Shown one piece after another: positions 1 to 5,258 of a stretch of 7,098 nt of DNA (its first letter is position 1; every line of letters begins with the position of its first letter). The notes under the pieces are model-generated. The model was not told where the DNA came from. It worked only from the letters and a program-made list of their open reading frames with translations, and did no database searches. This DNA is from Acidobacteria bacterium AH-259-L09 (lineage in GTDB: Bacteria; Acidobacteriota; UBA6911; RPQK01). The stretch is from NCBI GenBank assembly GCA_027717875.1, contig JALLOL010000128.1:1-7098 (forward strand), read 5' to 3'. Both the position numbers and the translations under genes were made by a program.

Positions 1-19
1 GTTTATGATCATAAGCTGA

Positions 20-784
20 TTATTTGCCTCCGATCTCCAGAATCTTTACCAGCACCAAGGTGATGTTATCGGATCCCCCTTTGTCATTGGCGCTCCCAAT
101 CAGCTCATCAACTGCCTCATCTAGGGAGCAACTCGTCAAAATGGATCGAATGTCTTCATCAGAGAGCGAATCCGTTAATCCATCGCTGCAAATTAAGAAG
201 CGATCTCCCGAGCTCAAGGATGCCGAGAAGACATCGATTTTCACCCACGGAAGAATCCCGAGGGACCGGTCCAGTAGATTTTTCTGTGGATGGCGTTGCA
301 TTTGCTCCTTGGTCAATAACCCTTGTTTGTAAAGGCGGAAAACCGGAGAATGATCCTCTGTTATTTGGCTTAATTGATTTTCCTGCTGTAAATAAATCCT
401 GCTGTCTCCCACATGTGCAATCCAAACCATTGCAGCGTTGTCCGGTACTAGGTAAAGGGACGTGACAGTGGTTCCCATTCCCCGGTGTCTGGGATTCTTC
501 ACTTGGTCCTGGAGGATCCGTTTGTTGGCCTCTTGGATTCCATGTTTTAGAGCTTCTGCGGGCGACTCTGAAACTTCCTTGACGAGTTCCTCCAAAGTAG
601 CTGCAGCAATTGAACTGGCGATCTCACCAGCGGCATGGCCCCCAAGTCCATCGCACACTCCAAATAATCCCATCTCCGGTGCTTCGATCAAGCAATCCTC
701 GTTATTTTTTCTTACTCGCCCCACATCAGATCGAGCCTGGTACACAAACCGAATGGAGCCTTTCTGGTACACGTCTGATCCCAT
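20..784 (-). CDS. PP2C-family Ser/Thr protein phosphatase (Stp1/PrpC type)
   Basis: Cytosolic metal-dependent phosphatase of 254 residues that would remove phosphate from Ser/Thr on proteins, normally countering Hanks-type kinases. The single PP2C domain spans nearly the whole protein, the usual size for bacterial stand-alone members, with no membrane or sensor extension. Visible motifs in order: RxxNED (residues 25-30, metal Asp30), VCDGLGGH (43-50, metal Asp45), GMGTT (102-106), HVGDSR (124-129), SDGL (200-203, metal Asp201) and GSDNIT (237-242, metal Asp239). All metal-binding aspartates are present, so it should be active. The ATG at 784 is preceded by a purine-rich stretch with AGAAGGA about 14 bases upstream, a rather long spacing, so the start is slightly uncertain. 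It lies 116 bp downstream of the small zinc-ribbon gene on the same strand, probably co-transcribed. No partner kinase is visible in the window. Confidence 0.95.
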   Translation of the reverse strand: MGSDVYQKGSIRFVYQARSDVGRVRKNNEDCLIEAPEMGLFGVCDGLGGHAAGEIASSIAAATLEELVKEVSESPAEALKHGIQEANKRILQDQVKNPRHRGMGTTVTSLYLVPDNAAMVWIAHVGDSRIYLQQENQLSQITEDHSPVFRLYKQGLLTKEQMQRHPQKNLLDRSLGILPWVKIDVFSASLSSGDRFLICSDGLTDSLSDEDIRSILTSCSLDEAVDELIGSANDKGGSDNITLVLVKILEIGGK

Positions 785-900
785 ACTTTTCTAGTTGTCC
801 TTCTCGTTCTTCTCCTAGTTTTCCTCTTTGGAGTTTCTCGAAAAGTCCGAGACGGAGGCGCGGAGAAAATCAGAAATTGGTTTTTCTGGGGTAGCCACCG

Positions 901-1098
901 TCAAAAATTGTGTAATCCGTCGAGTATCCGTACATGACACTTCACAAGGCCATAGACGATCAAAATCAAAAGAACCCAAGCACCCGTTTTCTTCCACAGC
1001 GGATGCGTCAGTTGTGTTCCACAGTAAGGGCAATAAGTACTCCTTTCAAGCAGCGTATAGTGACAATGGGGACAACTCTCCAGTTCCGCCCGAGGCAT
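901..1098 (-). CDS. Small zinc-ribbon protein with one transmembrane segment
   Basis: A 65-residue protein. Residues 9-12 (CPHC) and 23-26 (CPYC) form a compact four-cysteine zinc ribbon of the zinc-ribbon/double-zinc-ribbon type. About residues 39-52 (AWVLLILIVYGLV core) form one hydrophobic helix preceded by WKK, which predicts the ribbon on the cytoplasmic side; a short basic tail follows. The function is not recognised; such ribbons usually mediate protein or nucleic-acid contacts. The ATG at 1098 lacks a clear Shine-Dalgarno. A GATACT box preceded by TG (1106-1113, minus) lies so close to the ATG that a transcript from it would be almost leaderless. The frame is open upstream to a TGA that ends the GHMP-kinase remnant in the same frame. 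It precedes the PP2C gene, suggesting a shared transcript. The knuckle spacing and membrane helix argue that it is a real gene. Confidence 0.7.
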   Translation of the reverse strand: MPRAELESCPHCHYTLLERSTYCPYCGTQLTHPLWKKTGAWVLLILIVYGLVKCHVRILDGLHNF

Positions 1099-1121
1099 TT
1101 GCTTAAGTATCCCACAAAAGG

Positions 1122-1139
1122 TGGAGTGTTTTCACTCCA
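1122..1139 (-). terminator. 7-bp hairpin with A4 loop, possible weak terminator or attenuator
   Basis: TGGAGTG and CACTCCA form a perfect 7-bp stem around a four-base loop (AAAA on the minus strand). On the minus strand the stem is followed by CC and then TTTT, a weak U-run. It lies between the kinase remnant and the zinc-ribbon start at 1098, so it could end read-through from the remnant or shape the leader of the zinc-ribbon gene. The short, interrupted U-tract makes a strong terminator doubtful. Confidence 0.35.
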
Positions 1140-1338
1140 GGACTCGAACCCCCGACTCCGAGAAACGATAATCGAGGACCTTGCCTCCATTGTTTTCAGG
1201 ATCGTGTTTCAAACTCGACTTCGCTGAAAAGGTCAATTGCCGCATTGAGTGTAAGCCCACCTCCTTCGAACAAATAGAAGAGGATAGAGTGGCTCCAGCG
1301 AGATCGATTCGGGTGGGGGTCAAAACTTTTAACTTCAC
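1132..1338 (-). pseudogene. Truncated, frameshifted N-terminus of a GHMP-superfamily sugar kinase
   Basis: Broken gene read across two frames. From a GTG at 1338 the first 18 codons give VKLKVLTPTRIDLAGATL, the N-terminal strand typical of GHMP kinases (TPxRIDLAGG). The expected next residues, roughly DIYP, are missing and the frame shifts. From 1282 to 1199 the other frame reads LFYLFEGGGLTLNAAIDLF and on to SEVEFETRS, then hits TGA at 1196-1198. The first frame then resumes with GKVLDYRFSESGVRVLE and stops at the TGA ending at 1132. Only about 65-70 residues of a family usually above 300 are present, and the zinc-ribbon gene follows at once. The ATP-binding GLGSS-type loop and the whole C-terminus are gone. 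It cannot encode a working kinase. The match comes from recalled family features, not a search; recurrence of family-like residues across two frames makes chance unlikely. Confidence 0.7.
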
Positions 1339-1349
1339 AGGGTAACAGA

Positions 1350-1378
1350 ACGATAGAAGGTTATCCGCAAAAGTGCAA
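1350..1378 (-). promoter_or_regulatory. Possible sigma-70-like promoter facing the kinase remnant
   Basis: On the minus strand TTGCAC (1378-1373) and TATCGT (1355-1350) are separated by exactly 17 bases. Each matches only four to five of six consensus positions. Transcription would start within a few bases of the remnant's GTG at 1338, giving an almost leaderless message. It may now drive the zinc-ribbon and PP2C genes. Assignment is by pattern only in an A/T-rich stretch where chance matches are frequent. Confidence 0.2.
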
Positions 1379-1400
1379 TAAAATAGTCGTAGTAAAATAG
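1379..1400 (+). promoter_or_regulatory. Two TAAAATAG boxes, candidate -10 elements for the mutase pair
   Basis: TAAAATAG occurs at 1379-1386 and again at 1393-1400, 14 bases apart. TAAAAT resembles a bacterial -10 box. Initiation from the first copy would start the transcript at about 1391, just before the inverted repeat; initiation from the second would start inside it. No convincing -35 box lies at the right distance for either copy. The tandem arrangement could instead be a repressor or activator site. Confidence 0.3.
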
Positions 1401-1435
1401 AGGGCTCAGACCCTGAGGTTTGACCCCTCTATTTT
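1394..1435 (+). promoter_or_regulatory. Perfect 11-bp inverted repeat abutting the first mutase start codon
   Basis: AAAATAGAGGG (1394-1404) pairs perfectly with CCCTCTATTTT (1425-1435). Inside the loop CTCAG (1405-1409) and CTGAG (1413-1417) form a second 5-bp stem around ACC. The outer stem ends four bases before the ATG at 1440. A-tract, G/C core and T-tract give it the form of a bidirectional terminator, but the position between divergent units and against a start codon suits a translational switch or a dyad operator better. The only purine-rich motifs upstream of the ATG (AGAGGG, TGAGG) lie inside the structure. The pairing is directly visible; the role is inferred. Confidence 0.5.
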
Positions 1436-1439
1436 CGCT

Positions 1440-2816
1440 ATGAAATTGCTAAAGATCTCCACTGCCGGTGTTCGGGGCATTGTAGGCCAGGGAATGAGCG
1501 CCGAGGTGGCCATGGGTTTCGCTCAGGCCTTCGCAACGTATTTGGAGGGAGGGTCGATTGCCGTGGCTCGTGACTCGCGTCCCTCAGGGATCATGATGCG
1601 TTGTGCGGTGGTAGGGGGCCTGCTGGCGTGCGGCTCCAAAGTGATTGACTTGGGAACCGTTCCCTCGCCGACCTTGCGAATCTACCTGGAGAAGCTGCGG
1701 ATCGACGGCGCCATCATTATTGCGGCCGGGCATAATCCTCAAGAATGGAATGCTCTCAAGTTCTTACGCGGAGACGGAATGTACTTGAATACTTTTCAAG
1801 GTCAAGACCTCCTGGAGATTTACAACCATGCTGAGTTTGCAAAGGCCGGATGGGACGAAATGGCAGCTGTCGAATTCGACCACCAGGCCCTGGATTACCA
1901 TCTGAGAAGGATTAAGGAAACCTTTGATGTTGAGGCAATCCAAAAGCGACATTTCAGAGTGGCAGTTGATTGCTGTAATGGAACATGTACACGGATTACG
2001 CCTCGTCTTCTCAAGGAGCTCGAATGCGAAGTCGTGGCCCTTAATGATGACATCCAGAGACCCTTTCCGCACTATCCCAATCCTACTCCCGACAATATGA
2101 GCCAGCTCGAGGCTTTAGTCAGAGCAGCCAAGGCGGACATCGGCTTTGCTCACGATGCCGAGGGGGAGCGATTGGGAATCGTGACCGAAAGAGGGATCAG
2201 TCTGCACCAGGAAAAGACTTTGGCCATTGCATGTCTAGTTGCCTTGAGCACTGATCGGCTCCCCCCTGAAGAGGGGGCAACAAGAATTGTGGTCACTAAT
2301 TTGTCGACGAGCAGCATGATCGATGTCCTGGCCCAAAAAGCGGGTGCAATGGTCTATCGAACGCCAATCGGACAGGCCCACGTGGCGGATAAGGCGCGAC
2401 AACTGAGTGCCGTTGTGGCCGGGGAAGGGTGTGGCCAGGTTATCCTGCGCCAGCTTCATCCCGTTCCTGACGGTCCGGCGGTGATTGTTTGTATTCTGGA
2501 ACACTTGGCCAGATGGGGAGGGACGATTTCGGAACTAGTCGAACAATTACCTCGTTTTCACATGGTTAAGGAAAATATCCCCCTTCCTCCCGAGGTCCTT
2601 TATAGTAGCCTTCAGTATTTTCGGGTTCAGGCTGAGCGAGAGGAAGATAGCTTTGAACTAGATCTGACTGACGGTGTAAAGATCAATACCCCGGATGGCT
2701 GGGTTCACGTGCGAGCCTCCACCACTGAGTCACTGCTGAGGATCATCGCGGAAGCTATTGAGAAAGAGAGGGCACATGAATTACATCAATGGGCTCGCGA
2801 GAGGGTCTCGGTTTAG
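1440..2816 (+). CDS. Phosphohexomutase-family protein, probable catalytically dead paralog
   Basis: Full-length 458-residue member of the alpha-D-phosphohexomutase family (phosphomannomutase, phosphoglucomutase and phosphoglucosamine mutase), with the four-domain layout intact: N-terminal STAGVRGIVG (7-16), ARDSRPSG (43-50), active-site segment (95-100), metal loop (239-244), sugar loop (328-333) and C-terminal phosphate loop (425-434). Key residues have changed. The phosphoserine motif ASHNP reads AGHNP, so Ser97 is Gly (codon GGG, at least two changes from any Ser codon except AGT/AGC-type single steps through G). The metal loop DxDxDR reads DAEGER. The sugar loop reads GEGCGQ. The phosphate loop reads STTES instead of SNTEP. 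Together these argue against normal mutase chemistry, yet the frame is open throughout. It lies 34 bp upstream of an intact paralog, suggesting a regulatory, scaffolding or heteromeric role, which is inference. No Shine-Dalgarno is visible at the ATG; an in-frame TAG upstream rules out a longer start by ATG, GTG or TTG. Confidence 0.88.
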   Translation: MKLLKISTAGVRGIVGQGMSAEVAMGFAQAFATYLEGGSIAVARDSRPSGIMMRCAVVGGLLACGSKVIDLGTVPSPTLRIYLEKLRIDGAIIIAAGHNPQEWNALKFLRGDGMYLNTFQGQDLLEIYNHAEFAKAGWDEMAAVEFDHQALDYHLRRIKETFDVEAIQKRHFRVAVDCCNGTCTRITPRLLKELECEVVALNDDIQRPFPHYPNPTPDNMSQLEALVRAAKADIGFAHDAEGERLGIVTERGISLHQEKTLAIACLVALSTDRLPPEEGATRIVVTNLSTSSMIDVLAQKAGAMVYRTPIGQAHVADKARQLSAVVAGEGCGQVILRQLHPVPDGPAVIVCILEHLARWGGTISELVEQLPRFHMVKENIPLPPEVLYSSLQYFRVQAEREEDSFELDLTDGVKINTPDGWVHVRASTTESLLRIIAEAIEKERAHELHQWARERVSV

Positions 2817-2850
2817 GAGAGTAAGGGGCGAACCGGTGGCGGATTAAGAG

Positions 2851-4224
2851 ATGAAACCCATCAAAACCTTAAAAGTGAGCATTTCGGGTGTTCGCGGCGT
2901 CATTGGCGACACTCTAAAACCTTTGTTGCTTTGTCGGTTCGCTCGGGCATTTGCCACGTACATGCGTACAGGATCGATTGTGGTCGGCCGAGACACACGC
3001 ACCTCTGGTGAAATGGTCAAACACGCTGTGCTTTCCGGTTTGCTCTCCTCGGGAATGCGAGTCATTGATGTAGATATCTGCCCTGTGCCTACTATTCAGT
3101 TTGCCGTGCGTAAGCTTCGAGCCAGGGGAGGAATCGCCATTACAGCCAGTCACAATCCAGCCGAATGGAACGCACTAAAGTTTATCAAGGCCTGCGGCTG
3201 CTTTCTCAATGCCTATGAGGCTGAAGAACTGCTTAGTCTCTATCATCAGGAGGAGTTCAACGAAGTTGGCGCCAGCCAGATTCTTTCTCTCGACGCTTAT
3301 GATTGTGCAGTCGAGGACCACCTCCAGAGGATCATTGAGACCATTCAGCCTCCGCTCGAACCCAAACTGAAAGTGGCTGTCGACTGCTGCAATGGGGCCG
3401 GTTCAGTGATGACCCCGTCACTGCTACGCAAGCTTGGTTGCGAAGTCGTTGAATTGAACTGTACTCCCAATGGTTATTTCCCCAGACCTCCTGAACCGCT
3501 GCCCACAAACCTGGGTGAATTGTGCCGGACGGTGCGCGAGCACAAGGCCGACATCGGCCTGGCACAGGATGCCGATGCTGACCGCCTGGCTATTGTGTCA
3601 GAGACTGGCTCTGCGATTGGAGAAGAATACACCTTGGCGCTTTGCACTTATTTCGTGCTCCCTCGTGAGAAGGGAACAGTGGTCGTCAATCTCTCGACTT
3701 CTCGAATGATTGACGATATTGCCAAGTCTTTCGACTCCTGCGTCATTCGGACCAAAATCGGAGAAGTGAATGTTACGGAGCGCATGCAAGGGGAAGAGGC
3801 AGTAATTGGAGGCGAAGGAAATGGAGGTGTCATTTATCCCAGAGTGAACATGGCCAGAGACAGTTTTGTGGCCATAACCATGATTGTCAGCCTGATGCGC
3901 CTGTTGGGGGAGGGGCACAACTGCAAACCCATTTCCGAGCTGACCCAACTTTTTCCCGCCTACAAAATGACGAAGTTGCGATATGAGATCCATCCTCATC
4001 GAATTCCAACCCTTCTTGAAAAGCTTGAAAGCATTTATCGAAATGAGGAGGTCAATTGCCTGGATGGTCTAAAAATCAATCGTGAGCAGGGTTGGATACA
4101 CCTACGCGCTTCCAATACTGAACCCGTCATGAGAGTGCTCATTGAAGCCCGCACGGAAGAACTCCTGCGAGCTTACGAGCAGGAAGTCGCCGAACAAATT
4201 GAGGCACTAATAAGCAAAGAGTAG
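2851..4224 (+). CDS. Phosphohexomutase (phosphomannomutase/phosphoglucosamine mutase type), intact
   Basis: A 457-residue alpha-D-phosphohexomutase that would interconvert the 1- and 6-phosphates of a hexose or hexosamine through a phosphoserine and a bisphosphate intermediate, supplying precursors for sugar nucleotides. Motifs in order: SISGVRGVIG (10-19), GRDTRTSG (46-53), TASHNP with catalytic Ser100 (98-103), Mg-binding DADADR (240-245), sugar-specificity loop GGEGNGG (320-326) and phosphate-binding RASNTEP (419-425) with Arg428. The SGVRG start and overall form recall the phosphoglucosamine-mutase/phosphomannomutase group found in archaea and some bacteria; substrate cannot be decided from these motifs. 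It lies 34 bp downstream of the degenerate paralog and is probably co-transcribed. No strong Shine-Dalgarno is visible (AAGAG directly abuts the ATG), so translation may depend on the upstream gene. A dead GHMP-kinase gene nearby fits a sugar-phosphate locus. Confidence 0.93.
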   Translation: MKPIKTLKVSISGVRGVIGDTLKPLLLCRFARAFATYMRTGSIVVGRDTRTSGEMVKHAVLSGLLSSGMRVIDVDICPVPTIQFAVRKLRARGGIAITASHNPAEWNALKFIKACGCFLNAYEAEELLSLYHQEEFNEVGASQILSLDAYDCAVEDHLQRIIETIQPPLEPKLKVAVDCCNGAGSVMTPSLLRKLGCEVVELNCTPNGYFPRPPEPLPTNLGELCRTVREHKADIGLAQDADADRLAIVSETGSAIGEEYTLALCTYFVLPREKGTVVVNLSTSRMIDDIAKSFDSCVIRTKIGEVNVTERMQGEEAVIGGEGNGGVIYPRVNMARDSFVAITMIVSLMRLLGEGHNCKPISELTQLFPAYKMTKLRYEIHPHRIPTLLEKLESIYRNEEVNCLDGLKINREQGWIHLRASNTEPVMRVLIEARTEELLRAYEQEVAEQIEALISKE

Positions 4225-4339
4225 ACTGTCTGTTTCCTTCGAGCTTCTTTAACTTTTCTCGGAAGTATCTTGCCGCCGTTGCTGTGCAGCGCCTTGGGGA
4301 CCCTGCCCTGATGCTCCTCAAAGAGAAGAACAGGGAAGG
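4225..4339 (+). other. Intergenic stretch after the mutase pair, no clear element
   Basis: These 115 bases between the second mutase and the hydratase promoter candidate hold no convincing terminator. Weak pairings exist (GCTG-TG-CAGC near 4279-4288; CCCTG/CAGGG around 4301-4335) but none has a U-run. Short open frames on the minus strand here match no known family. Confidence 0.4.
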
Positions 4340-4348
4340 TGCTAAAAT
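4340..4348 (+). promoter_or_regulatory. Candidate extended -10 promoter for the hydratase gene
   Basis: TGCTAAAAT combines the TGn extension with a TAAAAT box (five of six to TATAAT). There is no recognisable -35, which extended -10 promoters can lack. Initiation would fall at about 4355, giving a leader of some 80 bases that contains the stem-loop at 4372-4409. The 212-bp gap after the mutase gene supports separate transcription of the hydratase. Confidence 0.4.
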
Positions 4349-4369
4349 CAGATCTATGGAGGTTCATGT

Positions 4370-4513
4370 ATGGGCACCACTCCTCATAAGAGAATAACCC
4401 CTGGTGCCCTTGAGCACTGGAAAGGAGAATTGATCAATGGCCGAGCCAGTAGTCAGTTTTTCGAAATCGGATGCGGTTGGCGCGATCACTTTGAATCGTC
4501 CGCCAGCCAATAG
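4370..4513 (+). CDS. Possible 47-codon upstream ORF overlapping the hydratase start
   Basis: An ATG at 4370 sits seven bases after a perfect GGAGG (4358-4362) and opens 47 codons ending with TAG at 4511-4513, overlapping the first 77 bases of the hydratase gene in another frame. The product begins MGTTPHKRITPGALEHWKGE and matches no family I recognise. Codons 2 to 14 span the leader stem-loop, so translating ribosomes would open it. The good ribosome binding site is the main support. It could equally be chance, since the second half is simply hydratase sequence out of frame. Confidence 0.22.
   Translation: MGTTPHKRITPGALEHWKGELINGRASSQFFEIGCGWRDHFESSASQ
4372..4409 (+). promoter_or_regulatory. 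Leader stem-loop upstream of the hydratase gene
   Basis: GGGCACCA (4372-4379) pairs perfectly with TGGTGCCC (4402-4409), an 8-bp G/C-rich stem closing a 22-base loop that contains a minor CTC-ATAA-GAG pairing. There is no following U-run, so it is not an intrinsic terminator. The hydratase Shine-Dalgarno starts about 15 bases downstream and stays outside the stem. A role in mRNA stability or translational control is possible but inferred. Confidence 0.4.
4421..4427 (+). promoter_or_regulatory. Ribosome binding site of the hydratase gene
   Basis: AAAGGAG ends nine bases before the ATG at 4437 and fixes that start. It is clearly stronger than anything in front of the two mutase genes. Confidence 0.75.
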
Positions 4514-5219
4514 TTACGAAATAGGTCTCATGTGCGATTTGGAGGCAGCGATTGACGCCGCCAACAGCGACAGCGAGACCAAGGTCGTGATCCTGAAGAG
4601 CGCGTTAGAGAAATTCTTTTGCGCGGGTGCGGATATCAAGACTTTTGCAGCCAACCGTACCCAGGACAATATGGAAATGGTTGGAGTCGCCCACCGGGCC
4701 CTAGAAAAGATGAGCACCAGCTCCAAAATTTTCCTAGCCGCCATCAATGGACATGCACTGGGCGGAGGACTGGAGATCGCTTTGGCCTGTGACCTGCGCT
4801 TTGCCGCGGAGGGGGAGTATCGGGTTGGCTTGCCTGAGGTCACGCTCGGACTGCTTCCAGGCAATGGCGGCACCCAGCGCCTGCCCCGTTTGATTGGAGC
4901 GAACAAAGCCTTGGAATTGATGATTGGCGGTGAGACTCTGGTTCCGGAGAAAGCTCTGCAGTTCGGTATTGTGAACAAACTGTTCACGGCGGATAAACTC
5001 CTTTCCGAAACCGAAGCCTATGCGCGGAGGCTCGCCAGCGGAGCGACGCAGGCCATTGGACAGATCAAAAGGGCAGTGTATGAGGGAAGTACAATGAAAC
5101 TGAGCGAGGCCCTCAACCGGGAGCGGGAACTACTGAGGCCGCTCTTTGACACGGAAGATGCCAAGGAAGGTATCCGCGCTTTTGTTGAGAAACGAAAGCC
5201 CGTCTACCGAGGCAGGTAA
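4437..5219 (+). CDS. Enoyl-CoA hydratase/isomerase family protein (crotonase fold)
   Basis: A 260-residue cytosolic crotonase-family enzyme that most likely adds water across the double bond of 2-enoyl-CoA in fatty-acid or short-chain acyl-CoA degradation. The length is typical for the family. Residues CAGADIK (62-68) and GHALGGGLE (105-113) form the CoA-binding oxyanion hole. Glu113 in [11 protein letters not shown] and Glu134 in [12 protein letters not shown] match the two catalytic glutamates of true hydratases, favouring hydratase over isomerase or dehalogenase activity. GGTQRLPR (144-151) is the usual family signature. The C-terminal helix (about 200-256) carries the [12 protein letters not shown] ending common to bacterial members. 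No other acyl-CoA gene is present, so the pathway is undetermined. The gene has its own ribosome binding site and possibly its own promoter, and converges on the cytochrome gene with 39 bases between stop codons. Confidence 0.95.
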   Translation: MAEPVVSFSKSDAVGAITLNRPPANSYEIGLMCDLEAAIDAANSDSETKVVILKSALEKFFCAGADIKTFAANRTQDNMEMVGVAHRALEKMSTSSKIFLAAINGHALGGGLEIALACDLRFAAEGEYRVGLPEVTLGLLPGNGGTQRLPRLIGANKALELMIGGETLVPEKALQFGIVNKLFTADKLLSETEAYARRLASGATQAIGQIKRAVYEGSTMKLSEALNRERELLRPLFDTEDAKEGIRAFVEKRKPVYRGR

Positions 5220-5223
5220 CAGG

Positions 5224-5243
5224 AAAAAAGAGCTGTCCAACTC
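5224..5243 (-). terminator. Intrinsic terminator of the beta-propeller/cytochrome gene
   Basis: On the minus strand GAGTT (5243-5239) and AGCTC (5234-5230) pair around a GGAC loop (one G-T wobble) and run straight into six T residues (5229-5224). It starts about 16 bases past the stop codon of the cytochrome gene. The stem is short, but the uninterrupted U-run and its placement in a convergent gap support the call. Confidence 0.5.
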
Positions 5244-5258
5244 CAGCCAAACAGGCCG

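Noticed and set aside
871..890. CAGAAA/TTTCTG inverted repeat between the zinc-ribbon and PP2C genes as a terminator
   Set aside because: The stem is only six A/T-rich pairs with a weak following T-run, and termination here would separate two genes that otherwise look co-transcribed.
815..1106. Open frames on both strands across the zinc-ribbon gene and the gap before PP2C
   Set aside because: They are out-of-frame shadows; only the 901-1098 minus frame shows a recognisable pattern (paired CxxC motifs plus a membrane helix).
1137..1160. tRNA-like T-arm sequence on the minus strand (GGGGGTTCGAGTCC), suggesting a tRNA or attachment site
   Set aside because: The T-stem pairs poorly (only three of five pairs with the standard loop), no acceptor, D or anticodon arm can be assembled around it, and the bases are explained as part of the kinase remnant frame.
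1440..2816. That the missing catalytic serine is a sequencing error
   Set aside because: The codon is GGG and three other active-site loops differ as well, while the frame is intact; a single read error cannot explain this.
4139..4367. Minus-strand open frames overlapping the end of the second mutase and the following gap
   Set aside because: They overlap a well-supported gene antisense, have no clear ribosome binding site, and their products show no recognisable domain.
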